The notes: generated by a model from the letters alone, not told the origin. Shown: positions 44,336 to 53,892, counted from the first letter of the stretch. The stretch: DNA of 64,000 nt from Arthrobacter citreus (GCF_038405225.1 NZ_CP151657.1:2604001-2668000); one strand, 5' to 3'. A program made the numbers and translations.

Positions 44336-47300
44336 CTACTTCGCCACCGCACTGGCCTCCATATATACGTCCGCAGGCATCGACCGCTGCAGTTTCCAGG
44401 TGATCGCAATCGGCCTTGACCCGGTGTGGTTCATGTAGTCCAGCTGGCCCAGACAGACGTACGGCATCGTCAGACCTGACTCGTCGTTTTCGCGCGCCCG
44501 CGTGAACAGCAGGATCTGCGTACCGGCAGCCTTGTGGTCGAGGTAGCGCTGACCCACCGGACTGCTCGGGGAGGTGCTGTTTTGTGACTCCCAATGGAAC
44601 ACATCCGAGCTCATCGCATAGTCCTTGTACATGATGCTGGCGGCCCGGTCCTTGGCATCCTTTTCCAGCGTCACGAAGAACGCGTCGGTTCGGGTGTCCT
44701 CACACCAGGCCACGCCTTCGCGGTGCCGGGCCTTCCGCCCGTCTAGCGCCAGGTATCCAAGGGCGGCCAATACCTCTTCCCGTCGGTAGGTCGCATGCGA
44801 GTACAGGGGAACGTGTGCCAGTCCGCGGCCCAAACCTTTCGGGGAATAACGCGTTCGCTCGACACCGAGGGCGACCAGTTGGCGGATCTCGGCGCAGACA
44901 ACCGGGAAGCTGCGCAGGAAATCGAAGCCGGCATCGTATGAGGTGAACTTCCTGCCCTCAGGCCACAGAGCAAAAAACAGCATCCGGGCCAGTGTCTGCT
45001 CGCGGGAACCCAGATCCTCGTAGCGTGGAGCATCAGCAGACACCAGCAGTGTGTAGGCCTCGGCGCGTTCGGGGTCGTCGACGCAAAGCAGTGTGGTCAT
45101 GCGGCGGAGCAGCAGTGTCTCCTCCGCGATCGACCGCTGTTCATCCCCGTCCAGCAGAGGCGCCGGACCGGAGCCAGCTTCAGCCAATCCCGCAGCACGA
45201 ATCAAAGAGGTCCAGGATTCCCCGGTTTTCCGGTAGACGTCTTCCAGGTCGCTGCCGGACTTTTGCAGGAAGTTGGCCAGGTTGGTTTCTTGATGGAGGC
45301 GGATGTCGGCGATCAACTGTGGCCGGTTGCTCCGCAGCTGATCACGAAGGCTGTCCGTGATGATCTGCTGGGACACCCGGTCCAGCACGATCTGGGAACC
45401 CGACGGCAGGAAGGGGAACCCCTTGTCAACCGCTTCCTTCAATCCTTTCCGCCGAAGGCCGGTGAGCGCGTGCAGCTTGTTGTCGAAGCGGAACTCGCGC
45501 CGCTGCTGGCCAATGAAGTCCAGGACTGTGAGCACGGCTTTGTCTTTGGCCCGGCGGAGCCCTCTACCCAGTTGCTGCAGGAAGATGGTGGAACTCTGGG
45601 TTGGCCGGAGCAACAGGATGGTGTCGACTTCTGGCAGATCAAGGCCCTCGTTGAAGACGTCCACGGCGAAGATACAGTTCAGCTCCCCCTTCCGCAGCCG
45701 GCTCAGTGCCGCTTTGCGTTCCTCTTCCGGGGTCTCACCCGACACCGCTGTGGAGGGGATGCCTGCCCTATTGAAAACGTCGCCCATGTATTTTGCATGT
45801 TCCACGGAAACGCAGAATCCCAGCGCCCTCATATCCTCAACGCTGGTGACGGTGCGTCGGGTTTCAGCGATGATCTTTGCTGCCCGTGCATCGTTGCCGG
45901 TGTACACATTGCTCAGCTGTGCGGTGTCATAATTGCCGCGCTTCCATTCCAGCTGGGTGAGGTCGACGTCGTCGGCCACCCCAAAGTAATGAAACGGAAC
46001 CAGCAGGTTGGCTTCCAGCGCATCCCACAGCCTCAGTTCGCTGGCCACCCGGCCCTCGAAGAACTGATCAGCAACATTGACCCCGTCACCCCGTTCCGGG
46101 GTGGCTGTGAGCCCAAGCAGCTCTTTCGGCTCAAACCACTCCATGATCCGGCGGTAAGTCGCCGACTCGGCGTGGTGGAACTCATCGATGACGACGACGT
46201 CGAAGTGGTCGGGTGCGAGCGACTCCAGACCCTTCGCGGCAAGAGATTGCACACTGGCAAACACATGCTTCCATTCTGACGGTTTGTGCTTACCGACAAA
46301 GAGCTCACCAAAGTTGCCGTCCTGCATGACGTTGCGGTACGTGGACTGTGACTGGGTCAAAATTTCCTGCCGGTGCGCAACGAACAACAATTTCAGATTG
46401 CGTCCGGCCGCGTCGCAAAGCCGTTTGTAATCCAGGGCAGCGATGACCGTCTTTCCGGTGCCAGTGGCGGCGACCAGCAGATTTCGGTCGTGGCCGTGGA
46501 CCTCTCGGGCCGCCTCCAGTTCCTCGAGCATGCCCTGCTGATACGGGTGCGGCTTAACTTCCAGCCCGGTGGAACCCTTCGGAATTGAGGTCTTCTTACC
46601 GCCATTGGTGGCGAGGGCAGCGTCGAGTTTGTCGCCGTCGCGTTCCGGGTCGTAAGGCTGGAACTCCGGCTGCTCCCAGTAGCTGTCAAAGGTCACTTCG
46701 AACTTCTGCAGCAGCTCCGGGGTTCCCACTGCGGACAGCTTAACGTTCCACTCCAGACCTTCGAGTAGGGCCGGGAGGCTGAGGTTTGAGCTGCCGACGT
46801 ACGCAGTATCGAAACCCGTATTCCGGCGAAACAGCCAGGCTTTGGCATGGAGGCGGGTGGCCTGTGTTTCGTAGTTGATGCGCACTTCTGCGCCGTAGGT
46901 ACGAACCAGCTCATCAATGGCACGCCGCTCCGTGGCGCCCATGTAGGTGGTGGTGAGCACGCGCAGGGGAACCCCGCGCTCCCTGAGCGTTTCCAGGGAC
47001 TTCCCCAGCAACCGCAGACCGCTCCACCGGATAAAAGCACATAGCATGTCAACCCGATCTGCGGACGCCAGCTCGGCGTTGAGCTCGGAAGCAAGACTGG
47101 GGTCATCCTTGCCGTTCGTCAGCAATGCGGGGCGGCTGAAGGACGTGGACGGCCGGAATACCTGACGGGCCGCCAGCCCTTCCGGCGGGAACAGCGAGGT
47201 CAGCTGCTGGGGGCCGGCCTGGATTAATGCCGCGCCCTGAAGATCGCTCAGGATGCTGTTGGCCAACGCCACGCGGTCCGCTGGCGCGGCTGCGGCAAGG

Positions 47301-47485
47301 GCACGCCGTGCCTGATTGGCAATGTGGCTGGCGAGAACATCGGGTGAGAGATCATCCGTGATTGTTTCAAAGGCCGCGTGCAGTTCAGGCTGCGTCTCAA
47401 TCCGCTCCGCTAGTTCCTTCGTGTACAACAGCTCGTAGAGACCTTCAGCCAGAGATTCCGGCTCTCCCCCATTGATGTTCTGCAA
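44336..47485 (-). CDS. PLD-domain/DEAD-like helicase/DUF3427 protein
   Basis: 1049 residues. A phospholipase-D-like nuclease domain lies at about 120-255 (RLHAKAWLFRR, then YVGSSNLSLPALLEG). A superfamily 2 helicase follows: Walker A VAATGTGKTVIAALDY near 335, DEFHHAE (DExH box), LLGLTATPERGD, and the C-terminal motifs AVDVFNEGLDLPEVD and FLQQLGRGLRR. The last 300 residues form a DUF3427-like domain (HWESQNSTSPSS, GQRYLDHKAAGTQILLFTR). The start is TTG at 47485, the only upstream option with the right N-terminus. This architecture is widespread in defence-island neighbourhoods. It lies 180 bases upstream of the MazG-like gene on the same strand. Confidence 0.88.
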   Translation of the reverse strand: MQNINGGEPESLAEGLYELLYTKELAERIETQPELHAAFETITDDLSPDVLASHIANQARRALAAAAPADRVALANSILSDLQGAALIQAGPQQLTSLFPPEGLAARQVFRPSTSFSRPALLTNGKDDPSLASELNAELASADRVDMLCAFIRWSGLRLLGKSLETLRERGVPLRVLTTTYMGATERRAIDELVRTYGAEVRINYETQATRLHAKAWLFRRNTGFDTAYVGSSNLSLPALLEGLEWNVKLSAVGTPELLQKFEVTFDSYWEQPEFQPYDPERDGDKLDAALATNGGKKTSIPKGSTGLEVKPHPYQQGMLEELEAAREVHGHDRNLLVAATGTGKTVIAALDYKRLCDAAGRNLKLLFVAHRQEILTQSQSTYRNVMQDGNFGELFVGKHKPSEWKHVFASVQSLAAKGLESLAPDHFDVVVIDEFHHAESATYRRIMEWFEPKELLGLTATPERGDGVNVADQFFEGRVASELRLWDALEANLLVPFHYFGVADDVDLTQLEWKRGNYDTAQLSNVYTGNDARAAKIIAETRRTVTSVEDMRALGFCVSVEHAKYMGDVFNRAGIPSTAVSGETPEEERKAALSRLRKGELNCIFAVDVFNEGLDLPEVDTILLLRPTQSSTIFLQQLGRGLRRAKDKAVLTVLDFIGQQRREFRFDNKLHALTGLRRKGLKEAVDKGFPFLPSGSQIVLDRVSQQIITDSLRDQLRSNRPQLIADIRLHQETNLANFLQKSGSDLEDVYRKTGESWTSLIRAAGLAEAGSGPAPLLDGDEQRSIAEETLLLRRMTTLLCVDDPERAEAYTLLVSADAPRYEDLGSREQTLARMLFFALWPEGRKFTSYDAGFDFLRSFPVVCAEIRQLVALGVERTRYSPKGLGRGLAHVPLYSHATYRREEVLAALGYLALDGRKARHREGVAWCEDTRTDAFFVTLEKDAKDRAASIMYKDYAMSSDVFHWESQNSTSPSSPVGQRYLDHKAAGTQILLFTRARENDESGLTMPYVCLGQLDYMNHTGSRPIAITWKLQRSMPADVYMEASAVAK

Positions 47486-47610
47486 AGCCCAGCAATCCTT
47501 ATCGTGTACGCCCTGTAGGTCAGAGACCGTTCCGCGTCGAGCATATATGGCTCAGCCCCCGACTGTGGGTTGACTGTTCGGTTCATCTCGCAGGCTAAGT
47601 CGGGACCTTG

Positions 47611-48189
47611 CTAGCCCCAGTCGCTTGGCACCGCCGACACCGCGAGCAACGCGGCCAGCGGAACCTCCACCACCTCGCCGTTCAGCACCCGGGGATAAGG
47701 CTGACCGGTGAGCGCGGAGAGGGTGAGCCTGATCAGGGTGCCGTGCGCCACGGCGATGATTCGCTGGCCGGAGTACTGCTCGGCCACAGCGCGCAGCGCG
47801 GCGAGTCCACGCTGCGCCACGGCGTCCTCCGGTTCGCCGACGCCGATGCCGAGTGCAGCTGTAAGCTGCGGTTCGGTCAGGCCATTGAGGTGCAGGCCTT
47901 CGGCGGATCCGTAGTCCCTTTCGACCAGCCCGGGAACGGTACCGGCAGGCTGCAATTCAGTGGAGTCAGCGATGATTTGTGCTGTCTGCACAGCACGCAT
48001 CAGCGGCGACGAGACGACGACATCCCACTGACTAGCAGCCAACAGCCGCCCTGCCTCACGTGCCTGGGCGCGGCCCACACCATTCAGCGGATTATCGGTG
48101 CGGCCCTGCAGCCGCCGCTCCTGGTTCCAGTCCGTTTCGCCGTGCCGCACCAGGACCAACCGCTGAGTTTGCCTCCGGGCCGCGCTCAC
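47611..48189 (-). CDS. Histidine phosphatase superfamily protein
   Basis: 192 residues. The catalytic RHG motif is RLVLVRHGETDWNQERRLQG at about residue 10; the proton donor Glu should be in LVERDYGSAEG, and the second His in IAVAHGTLIRL. It matches PhoE/GpmB-like broad phosphatases. It starts with GTG overlapping the ATPase stop by four bases and is the last gene of the six-gene transporter operon. Confidence 0.9.
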   Translation of the reverse strand: MSAARRQTQRLVLVRHGETDWNQERRLQGRTDNPLNGVGRAQAREAGRLLAASQWDVVVSSPLMRAVQTAQIIADSTELQPAGTVPGLVERDYGSAEGLHLNGLTEPQLTAALGIGVGEPEDAVAQRGLAALRAVAEQYSGQRIIAVAHGTLIRLTLSALTGQPYPRVLNGEVVEVPLAALLAVSAVPSDWG

Positions 48190-49319
48190 GCCGGCACCAG
48201 TGTGCGGGGAGCTGCTTCCGCCTGCTGACCCGCAGCTTCGGAAGCGAACACGTGGGCCCTCAGCACCTCCGGCAAGACCCGGTCCCCCGGCTTGGGCACC
48301 CAGCCGGTGACATGCGCCCGCAACGTCCGGCCCTGCCAGTCCGCGGAGACGTCAAACCCGTGCGGCCCGTAGAGCGCGGAGGTCACCACGCCGGTCCTCG
48401 ACGAGTCGGAATCGCCGCCGTCACAAGGATGCAGCACCAGGTCCAGCGGCGACACCGCGGCGGTTACCGCAAGCGCGCTGTGCCCCAGACCGCCCACGCC
48501 CAAGCACGGCCCGGCTTCGAGCCGTACGCCGGGGATGCTGATGCCCTCCGCGATCTGAAGCCGTCCCTCCGCCCAGGTCCCGTCCAGCAGCACGGCATCG
48601 TTGACGAAAGACGCCACAAACGCCGAAGCTGGCTTCCGCACCAGCTCCTCAGGCGTGCCGATCTGCTCAATCCGCCCCGCCCGCAGCACCGCCACCCGGT
48701 CCGCCAGGGCCAGGGCTTCCGCCCGGTCGTGCGTGACGTGCACCGAGGTCAGTCCCTGCTCACTGGTCAGCGCCTTCAAGTCCAGCCGGAGCCGGGCCCG
48801 CAGCGGTTCGTCCAGGGAAGACAACGCTTCGTCCAGGAGCAGGGCCTGCGGAGCGCCAACAATCGCCCGCGCCAAGGCCACGCGCTGCCGCTGCCCGCCG
48901 GAAAGTGCAGCCGGCGCCCGCTCCCCCAGTCCGTCCAGCCCGACCAACCCCAGCACACTGCGCACCCGGGCCGCCGCATCTTTTCGGGGCACGCCCGCCA
49001 GGCGCAGCGGATACCCCACATTCCGGGCCACGGACCAGTGCGGCCAGATCGCGTGGTCCTGGAAAACCATGCCCAGGTTCCGTTTCTCCGGCGGAACCCA
49101 GGCGCTCGGGCCCGCCACCGGCGTGCCCCCGAGGCGCAGGGTGCCGCCCTCCGGCCGTACAAACCCGGCGATGCTGCGCAGCAGCGTGGTCTTGCCGGAA
49201 CCCGACGGACCCAGCAAAGCCAGGAATTCGCCGTCGTGCACGTCCAGGTCCACGTCCGCGAGGCCAACATGGCCGTTGGCATAGACGTGGCGCAGATTTT
49301 GGAGACTGATCGAAGACAT
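48186..49319 (-). CDS. ABC transporter ATPase, FbpC/PhnT-like
   Basis: 377 residues. Walker A GPSGSGKTTLLRSI near residue 36, signature ALSGGQRQRVALARA near 135, Walker B ALLLDEALSSLDEP (note DEA instead of DEP), and a TOBE-like C-terminal region (ALAVTAAVSPLDLVL). It starts immediately after the permease stop (TAA-ATG). It resembles ATPases of the iron(III)/2-aminoethylphosphonate/thiamine group. Confidence 0.9.
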   Translation of the reverse strand: MSSISLQNLRHVYANGHVGLADVDLDVHDGEFLALLGPSGSGKTTLLRSIAGFVRPEGGTLRLGGTPVAGPSAWVPPEKRNLGMVFQDHAIWPHWSVARNVGYPLRLAGVPRKDAAARVRSVLGLVGLDGLGERAPAALSGGQRQRVALARAIVGAPQALLLDEALSSLDEPLRARLRLDLKALTSEQGLTSVHVTHDRAEALALADRVAVLRAGRIEQIGTPEELVRKPASAFVASFVNDAVLLDGTWAEGRLQIAEGISIPGVRLEAGPCLGVGGLGHSALAVTAAVSPLDLVLHPCDGGDSDSSRTGVVTSALYGPHGFDVSADWQGRTLRAHVTGWVPKPGDRVLPEVLRAHVFASEAAGQQAEAAPRTLVPA

Positions 49320-51029
49320 TTACTTTCCCTTCCGGAAGCGGGTGCGCGCTGTGCGGCGGGCACCCAGGGCGGCGGTCGCGGAGAGCCCCGCGACGCCGAC
49401 GATCGTGACCAGCAGCGCCAAAGCGGACGCCGAGTTATAGTCCCCGGCCTGCTGGAGGTTGAAGATGACCACGCCGAGTGTTTGGGAGCCGGGCGCCACC
49501 AGGAGGATGGAAATGGTCAGTTCGCGCACGGCGGTCAGCGCCACGACGACGGCGCCGCTCACCGCCGCGGGAACGCTCAGCCGCAGCGCCACGTCGCCCA
49601 GAGCACGCAGCGGGCCGGCCCCGGAGATCCGCGCGGCCTCGTCCAGGGACAACGGCACGGATTCCAGCGGGGCCCGCACGGACTGGACCACCAGGGCCAG
49701 GAACGCCATGACATAGGCGCCGAGGATCACCCAGGGCGTGTTGAAGATGCCCAGCGCCGGGGCAATCAACAGCCAGGCGACGGCCAGGACCAGGCCCGGC
49801 AGTGCCTGCGGCAGCATGGCGGTGACGTCCAGCGCGGCGTTGGAACGGTGCTTGGTGCGGGTCAGGAGCGCACCAGCACCGAGTCCCAGCACGCCGCATG
49901 CCAGCGCGGCACCGAGTGCGAGCAACACCGAGTTCGCGATGCCGGTGAGCGCTCCGCCGCTGGTGACAGCGCGGGTGATGTTGGCCAGGGTCAGGTTCTC
50001 CCAGGTCAACGGCACCCCGGGCGCGGGCAGCAGCGCCTGCTCGGTCAGCGCCAGCAACGGCAGGACGCAGACGACGACGGCGGTGCACCACAGCAGCGCC
50101 GCCACCACCCAGCGGGCGGATCCCAGCTGCAGCGGCAATGCGGCTGCTCCGGAGCCGCCCAGTTCGCTGCCCCGGGGCAGCCGGCGCTGCAACAGCACGG
50201 CGGCCAGGCCCAGCACCAGAAGTACGACGCCGATTGCAGCCACGGCGGGCAGCGGATTGGTCACGGTGCCGGAGGCGAGGTAGCGGTACACCAGGGTGGT
50301 GAGCGTGGTGTACCGCTCGGGCAGGCCGATCAGCGCGGGAATGCCGAAGTCGGAGAGGTTAGCCACCAGGGTGAGCACAAACGCGGCCACCACGGCTGGG
50401 CGCACCAGCGGCAGGGTCACCTGGCAAAACGTGCGCAGCCCGCCGGCACCGCTGATCCGGGCGGCTTCCTCCAGGCTGCCCGGAACCCGGCGCAGCGCGG
50501 CACTGATCACCAGGTAGGCCAGCGGATAGGAGTGCACAGCCAGCAGGAACACCACACCGCCGCCGCCGTAAATATCCAGTATTGGGCGCGTGGATCCGGT
50601 CAGTGACATCAAGGCCTTGTTCACTGTGCCGGTCGGCGCGAGCAGCGCCATCCAGGACATCGCCCCAATGAAGGGCGGAATCAGGAACGGCAGCAGGAAA
50701 ATCCAGCGCAGCACCGTCCGGCCCGGCAGATCGGTCCGGTCCAGCACGACGGCGAGCAGCGCACCGAATGCGGTGGCCAGCGCGGCGGATCCGGCGGCGG
50801 AGGAAACGGAGTTCCACGCCGCCGCCAGCACGTCGGGGTCCGTGAGCACCTCGACGTTGGCCGGCTGGGCCCCGCGGAACACAATGACGCCAAGCGGCAG
50901 GAGCACCAGCACCGCCAGCACCGCCCAGACCGCCAGCCGGAGCCAGTGCAGTCCGTCGCCCCGCGGCCCGCCGGCGGTGGAGTTCCGGCCGGCGGGGCTC
51001 CGACCGGCAGGGCTCTGAGCGGCGGTCAT
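49320..51029 (-). CDS. Fused two-domain ABC permease, FbpB/PhnU-like
   Basis: About 569 residues with two permease domains, each with its EAA loop: SLEEAARISGAGGLRTFCQVTLP near residue 190 and LDEAARISGAGPLRALGDVALR near 480. About 12 helices. The start MTAAQSPAGRSPAG at 51029 is inferred; the repeated SPAGR segment comes from a short CCGGCGGG repeat. Such fused permeases are typical of Fbp/AEP importers. It lies 28 bases downstream of the binding-protein gene. Confidence 0.9.
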   Translation of the reverse strand: MTAAQSPAGRSPAGRNSTAGGPRGDGLHWLRLAVWAVLAVLVLLPLGVIVFRGAQPANVEVLTDPDVLAAAWNSVSSAAGSAALATAFGALLAVVLDRTDLPGRTVLRWIFLLPFLIPPFIGAMSWMALLAPTGTVNKALMSLTGSTRPILDIYGGGGVVFLLAVHSYPLAYLVISAALRRVPGSLEEAARISGAGGLRTFCQVTLPLVRPAVVAAFVLTLVANLSDFGIPALIGLPERYTTLTTLVYRYLASGTVTNPLPAVAAIGVVLLVLGLAAVLLQRRLPRGSELGGSGAAALPLQLGSARWVVAALLWCTAVVVCVLPLLALTEQALLPAPGVPLTWENLTLANITRAVTSGGALTGIANSVLLALGAALACGVLGLGAGALLTRTKHRSNAALDVTAMLPQALPGLVLAVAWLLIAPALGIFNTPWVILGAYVMAFLALVVQSVRAPLESVPLSLDEAARISGAGPLRALGDVALRLSVPAAVSGAVVVALTAVRELTISILLVAPGSQTLGVVIFNLQQAGDYNSASALALLVTIVGVAGLSATAALGARRTARTRFRKGK

Positions 51030-51057
51030 GATCTGCCCCGCCGGCATGGCCACCGAG

Positions 51058-52113
51058 TTACTTGAGGAGGTCATTGAACTTCGCGACGGCGCTTGCCTGC
51101 TTCTCGGCAATCACCGCGAGGTCCGGGTTCAGCAGCTCCACGTCGGCGAGGGCCGGCGCACCGTCCGGGACACCGGCGTCGTCGCGCACCGGGAGGTAGG
51201 ACTGCCCCACGGCCAGCTCCTGGCCTTCCTTCGATACGAGGAACTCCACGAACTGATTGGCGGCGTCAGGGTTCTTCGCATCGGTGAAAACGCCGGCCGG
51301 TTGGGAAACGTACGGCACGCCGTCGCTCGGGTAAGACAAGGCGATCGGTGAGCCCTTCGCTGCCAGTTCGCGGGCCACATAGTCCACCACAATCCCGATG
51401 CTCGAGGTGCCGGCGGCCACGGCCTGCCCCACCGGGCCGTTGCTTTCCAGCACTGTGGGTTCGTTCTTGACCAGGTCCTTCAACCAGTTCTCCCCCAGTG
51501 CCGGAGTCTCGAGCCAGACCGTGGTGTTGAAGGCAGCGGCACCGGAGACGTCCGGGTTCGGCATGGCGATGATGCCCTTGTATTCTTCGTCGGTCAGTTC
51601 GGCCCAAGACTCGGGGGCGTTGTCCACCAGCGTGGTGTTGTAGGCGATGACGGTGGGAATGATGCGGGTGCCAACGTAGTAGCCCTCGGCGTCGACAACA
51701 TCCGGGTTCAGTTCAGCGGTGTTGTCGATGTCCAGGACCTGCAGGTCACCCTCGGCGGCGTACGCCTCGAACGTGGGGACGTCGGCGGCGAGGATCACGT
51801 CCGCCTGGATACCGCCGGTCTCCTTCTCCGTGGCGATCCGGGTCTTCAGCTCGCCGGTGCCGGCGCGAAAGACCTCAACGCTGACCTCCGGATTGACCTC
51901 GTTGTAGGCGGCAACCAGTTCATCGATCTTGGCCTGCGGTTCGGAGGTGTACACCGTGAGCGTGCCGGTGGCACCGGCAGCTGCGCCCGCTGCGGCTGCC
52001 GGGGAGTTTTCGGCGCCGTCGGCGCTGCCGCCGCAGCCCGTCAGGAGAGCAAGCGTTGCCACGGAAGCAAGAGAGACGACGGCGAGGGCGGGGTACTTAG
52101 AGCTGCGCAGCAA
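51058..52113 (-). CDS. Fbp-type substrate-binding lipoprotein
   Basis: About 351 residues. It probably starts at TTG 52113 (AAGGAG seven bases upstream), giving LRSSKYPALAVVSLASVATL and the lipobox ALLTGCGGSA. The mature part reads LTVYTSEPQAKIDELVAAYN, then VSVEVFRAGTGELKTRIATE and VILAADVPTFEAYAAEG, matching SBP families 1/6/8 of the iron/phosphonate type. Tyr-rich iron ligands (YY motif) are not obvious; VDAEGYYVGTRI is the only YY pair. It overlaps the phosphoesterase stop by 17 bases. Confidence 0.85.
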   Translation of the reverse strand: MLRSSKYPALAVVSLASVATLALLTGCGGSADGAENSPAAAAGAAAGATGTLTVYTSEPQAKIDELVAAYNEVNPEVSVEVFRAGTGELKTRIATEKETGGIQADVILAADVPTFEAYAAEGDLQVLDIDNTAELNPDVVDAEGYYVGTRIIPTVIAYNTTLVDNAPESWAELTDEEYKGIIAMPNPDVSGAAAFNTTVWLETPALGENWLKDLVKNEPTVLESNGPVGQAVAAGTSSIGIVVDYVARELAAKGSPIALSYPSDGVPYVSQPAGVFTDAKNPDAANQFVEFLVSKEGQELAVGQSYLPVRDDAGVPDGAPALADVELLNPDLAVIAEKQASAVAKFNDLLK

Positions 52114-53116
52114 GGGGTTCTCCTTGGAACACCGGCAGCAACGGCTGCTGCCGGGAAGGGTGGCCCGGTGCCCGTGCGGGCTCCGGGAGGGGATGGGTGA
52201 AACCGTTAGTGGCGGTGGTGGCCGCGGCTGGGATGACCCCGGGGTGCGGGGAGGAATTGGCGTGCGCTGTGGCATCGGTGCTCACCGCCGCTTTGAGGTG
52301 TGCGGTGGGCCTGCTGAACACCACGGCTTGGGCCCGCTGGAGCGGCACCGGCACGGCACTGAAACTGCCTTCGCCCAGCCTGATGACGGAGAGCCAGCTG
52401 CTGTCCAGGCCCTGGACGGTCTCCGGCGGAGCAAAAAGATCCTGGCCGTAGGACACCGCCGGGCCGGCCCATACCGGCACACCTCCAAGCCGGCCTGACA
52501 GCGCATGGTGGTAGTGCCCGCACAGGACAGCACGGACGTCCGTGCCGGCAAGCACGCCGGCAAGCTCCGCCGGACGGGCCAGGCCGCGGCCAGCCAGCTG
52601 AGGCAGCAGCGAATCGACTGGAGGATGGTGCAGGGCAAGCACAGTGCCGTCGGGGGCAGGATCAGCCAGAACAGTATCCAGCCAGTGCAGCTGTTCTCCG
52701 GTGAGCCGGCCAGCGGGCTGTCCGGGATCATCCGAATCCAGCGTGATAAGGCGCAGTCCGCCCACGAAATGCACGTCATTCCCGGGGCCCGGCCCCTGGG
52801 CTGTGCGCGAACCGGTGAACACTTCTCCCGTCCACGCCCGGGTGCCGGGACCGTCATGGTTACCGGGCAGCACGATCACCGGGCAGCCCAGCTCCCGCCC
52901 TGCCCGGGCGAACATGCCGGCGGCGTCGGCATAGATATCCCGGCCGCAATCCGCGACGTCGCCGGTAACGACGACGGCGTCGGGCCGGTAGCGGCCCGCA
53001 GTACGCAGCGCTTCGGCGGTGCGCTCCCACGTATCCAAGGCGCCGAACAGTAGCTCACCCGGATGTTTCAGATGAGTGTCGGTGAGGTGGATCAGGGTAT
53101 ATCCGAGCCCGGTCAT
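52097..53116 (-). CDS. Calcineurin-like metallophosphoesterase (CpdA-like)
   Basis: 339 residues. All metallophosphoesterase motifs are present: LIHLTDTHL (DxH) at residue 8, VVVTGDVADCGRD (GDxxD-like), IVLPGNHDGPG (GNHD) near 85, and GHYHHA (GHxH) near 205. The family hydrolyses phosphodiesters, including cyclic nucleotides and glycerophosphodiesters. No signal peptide is visible. The C-terminal 60 residues are Pro/His/Ala-rich and overlap the next start. It is the second gene of the operon. Confidence 0.92.
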   Translation of the reverse strand: MTGLGYTLIHLTDTHLKHPGELLFGALDTWERTAEALRTAGRYRPDAVVVTGDVADCGRDIYADAAGMFARAGRELGCPVIVLPGNHDGPGTRAWTGEVFTGSRTAQGPGPGNDVHFVGGLRLITLDSDDPGQPAGRLTGEQLHWLDTVLADPAPDGTVLALHHPPVDSLLPQLAGRGLARPAELAGVLAGTDVRAVLCGHYHHALSGRLGGVPVWAGPAVSYGQDLFAPPETVQGLDSSWLSVIRLGEGSFSAVPVPLQRAQAVVFSRPTAHLKAAVSTDATAHANSSPHPGVIPAAATTATNGFTHPLPEPARAPGHPSRQQPLLPVFQGEPLAAQL

Positions 53117-53892
53117 GCCGTGGGGAGTCCGGTCCCGCGCAACAGGATGCGGGCGTGGTCCAGCAAGTCCTGGCCCAGACCGTGCCGCAGCAGGTACGCG
53201 GCGGCGCCCGTCTCACCCTCGAAGGATTCTGCAGCCAAGTCCTGCAGCGCGCCGTTCAGAACCTCGGGCGGGCTGGCCAGATGCAGCCGGACAGCGGTAG
53301 CCATTTCCGCAGAATCGCTGATCAGGCCGCTGAGCCGGGCCAACACAGCCCGCCGGAAGGAATCGGGAAGGGCTGATTCGGTGCAGGAGTAGTCCTCCAC
53401 AATGGCACTACGCGAGGCCCCGACGGCGTCAAGCACCAGCGCGATGACCAGCCCGGTGCGATCTTTCCCGGCAGCACAGTGCACCAGGACCCCGCCGTTG
53501 AGGTTCCTGATCACCTCACCGACGGCGCTGGTCATTGCCTGGGCGCAGTTCTGCAGCAAATGCCGGTAGACGGTTTCAATCGGTTCGGAGACGGGGATGC
53601 TTCCGCAGTAGAGCGGAACGTTCACCACCCGTATGCCGGCGGGAACAATGTCGGGAGCGGAGGCGACCTCCCCCGGCTCGCGCAGGTCCAAAATTGTGGC
53701 GATCCGTGCTGCGGCCAGCTCAGCGAGGCCTGCAGCGTTGAGGTCATTAAGGGCTCCGGACCGGAAGAGAAGTCCCCTGCGCAGTCCCGGAGTGCCGGTT
53801 ACTGCTGCCGCGTCACGGAAATTGAACAGTCCGGCAACTGAGGGTGGAAGGCCTGCAGATGCCTGCGGACCGGGGTGCAGTTCAGTATTCAT
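53113..53892 (-). CDS. Tyrosine/serine-type protein phosphatase family enzyme
   Basis: 259 residues. The cysteine phosphatase loop HCAAGKDRTG is near residue 138, after GGVLVH; FNFRDAAAV near the start and ATILDLREPGEV complete the Pfam tyrosine phosphatase 3 pattern (PF13350). Members act on phosphotyrosine, phosphoinositides or small phosphoesters. It overlaps the metallophosphoesterase by four bases and is the first gene of the operon. AGAGG precedes the ATG. Confidence 0.9.
   Translation of the reverse strand: MNTELHPGPQASAGLPPSVAGLFNFRDAAAVTGTPGLRRGLLFRSGALNDLNAAGLAELAAARIATILDLREPGEVASAPDIVPAGIRVVNVPLYCGSIPVSEPIETVYRHLLQNCAQAMTSAVGEVIRNLNGGVLVHCAAGKDRTGLVIALVLDAVGASRSAIVEDYSCTESALPDSFRRAVLARLSGLISDSAEMATAVRLHLASPPEVLNGALQDLAAESFEGETGAAAYLLRHGLGQDLLDHARILLRGTGLPTA

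Noticed and set aside
48060-50606. 848-codon open frame on the plus strand
   Set aside because: It is antisense to the ABC ATPase and permease genes and has the His/Gln/Arg/Gly-rich composition of a shadow frame in high-GC DNA.
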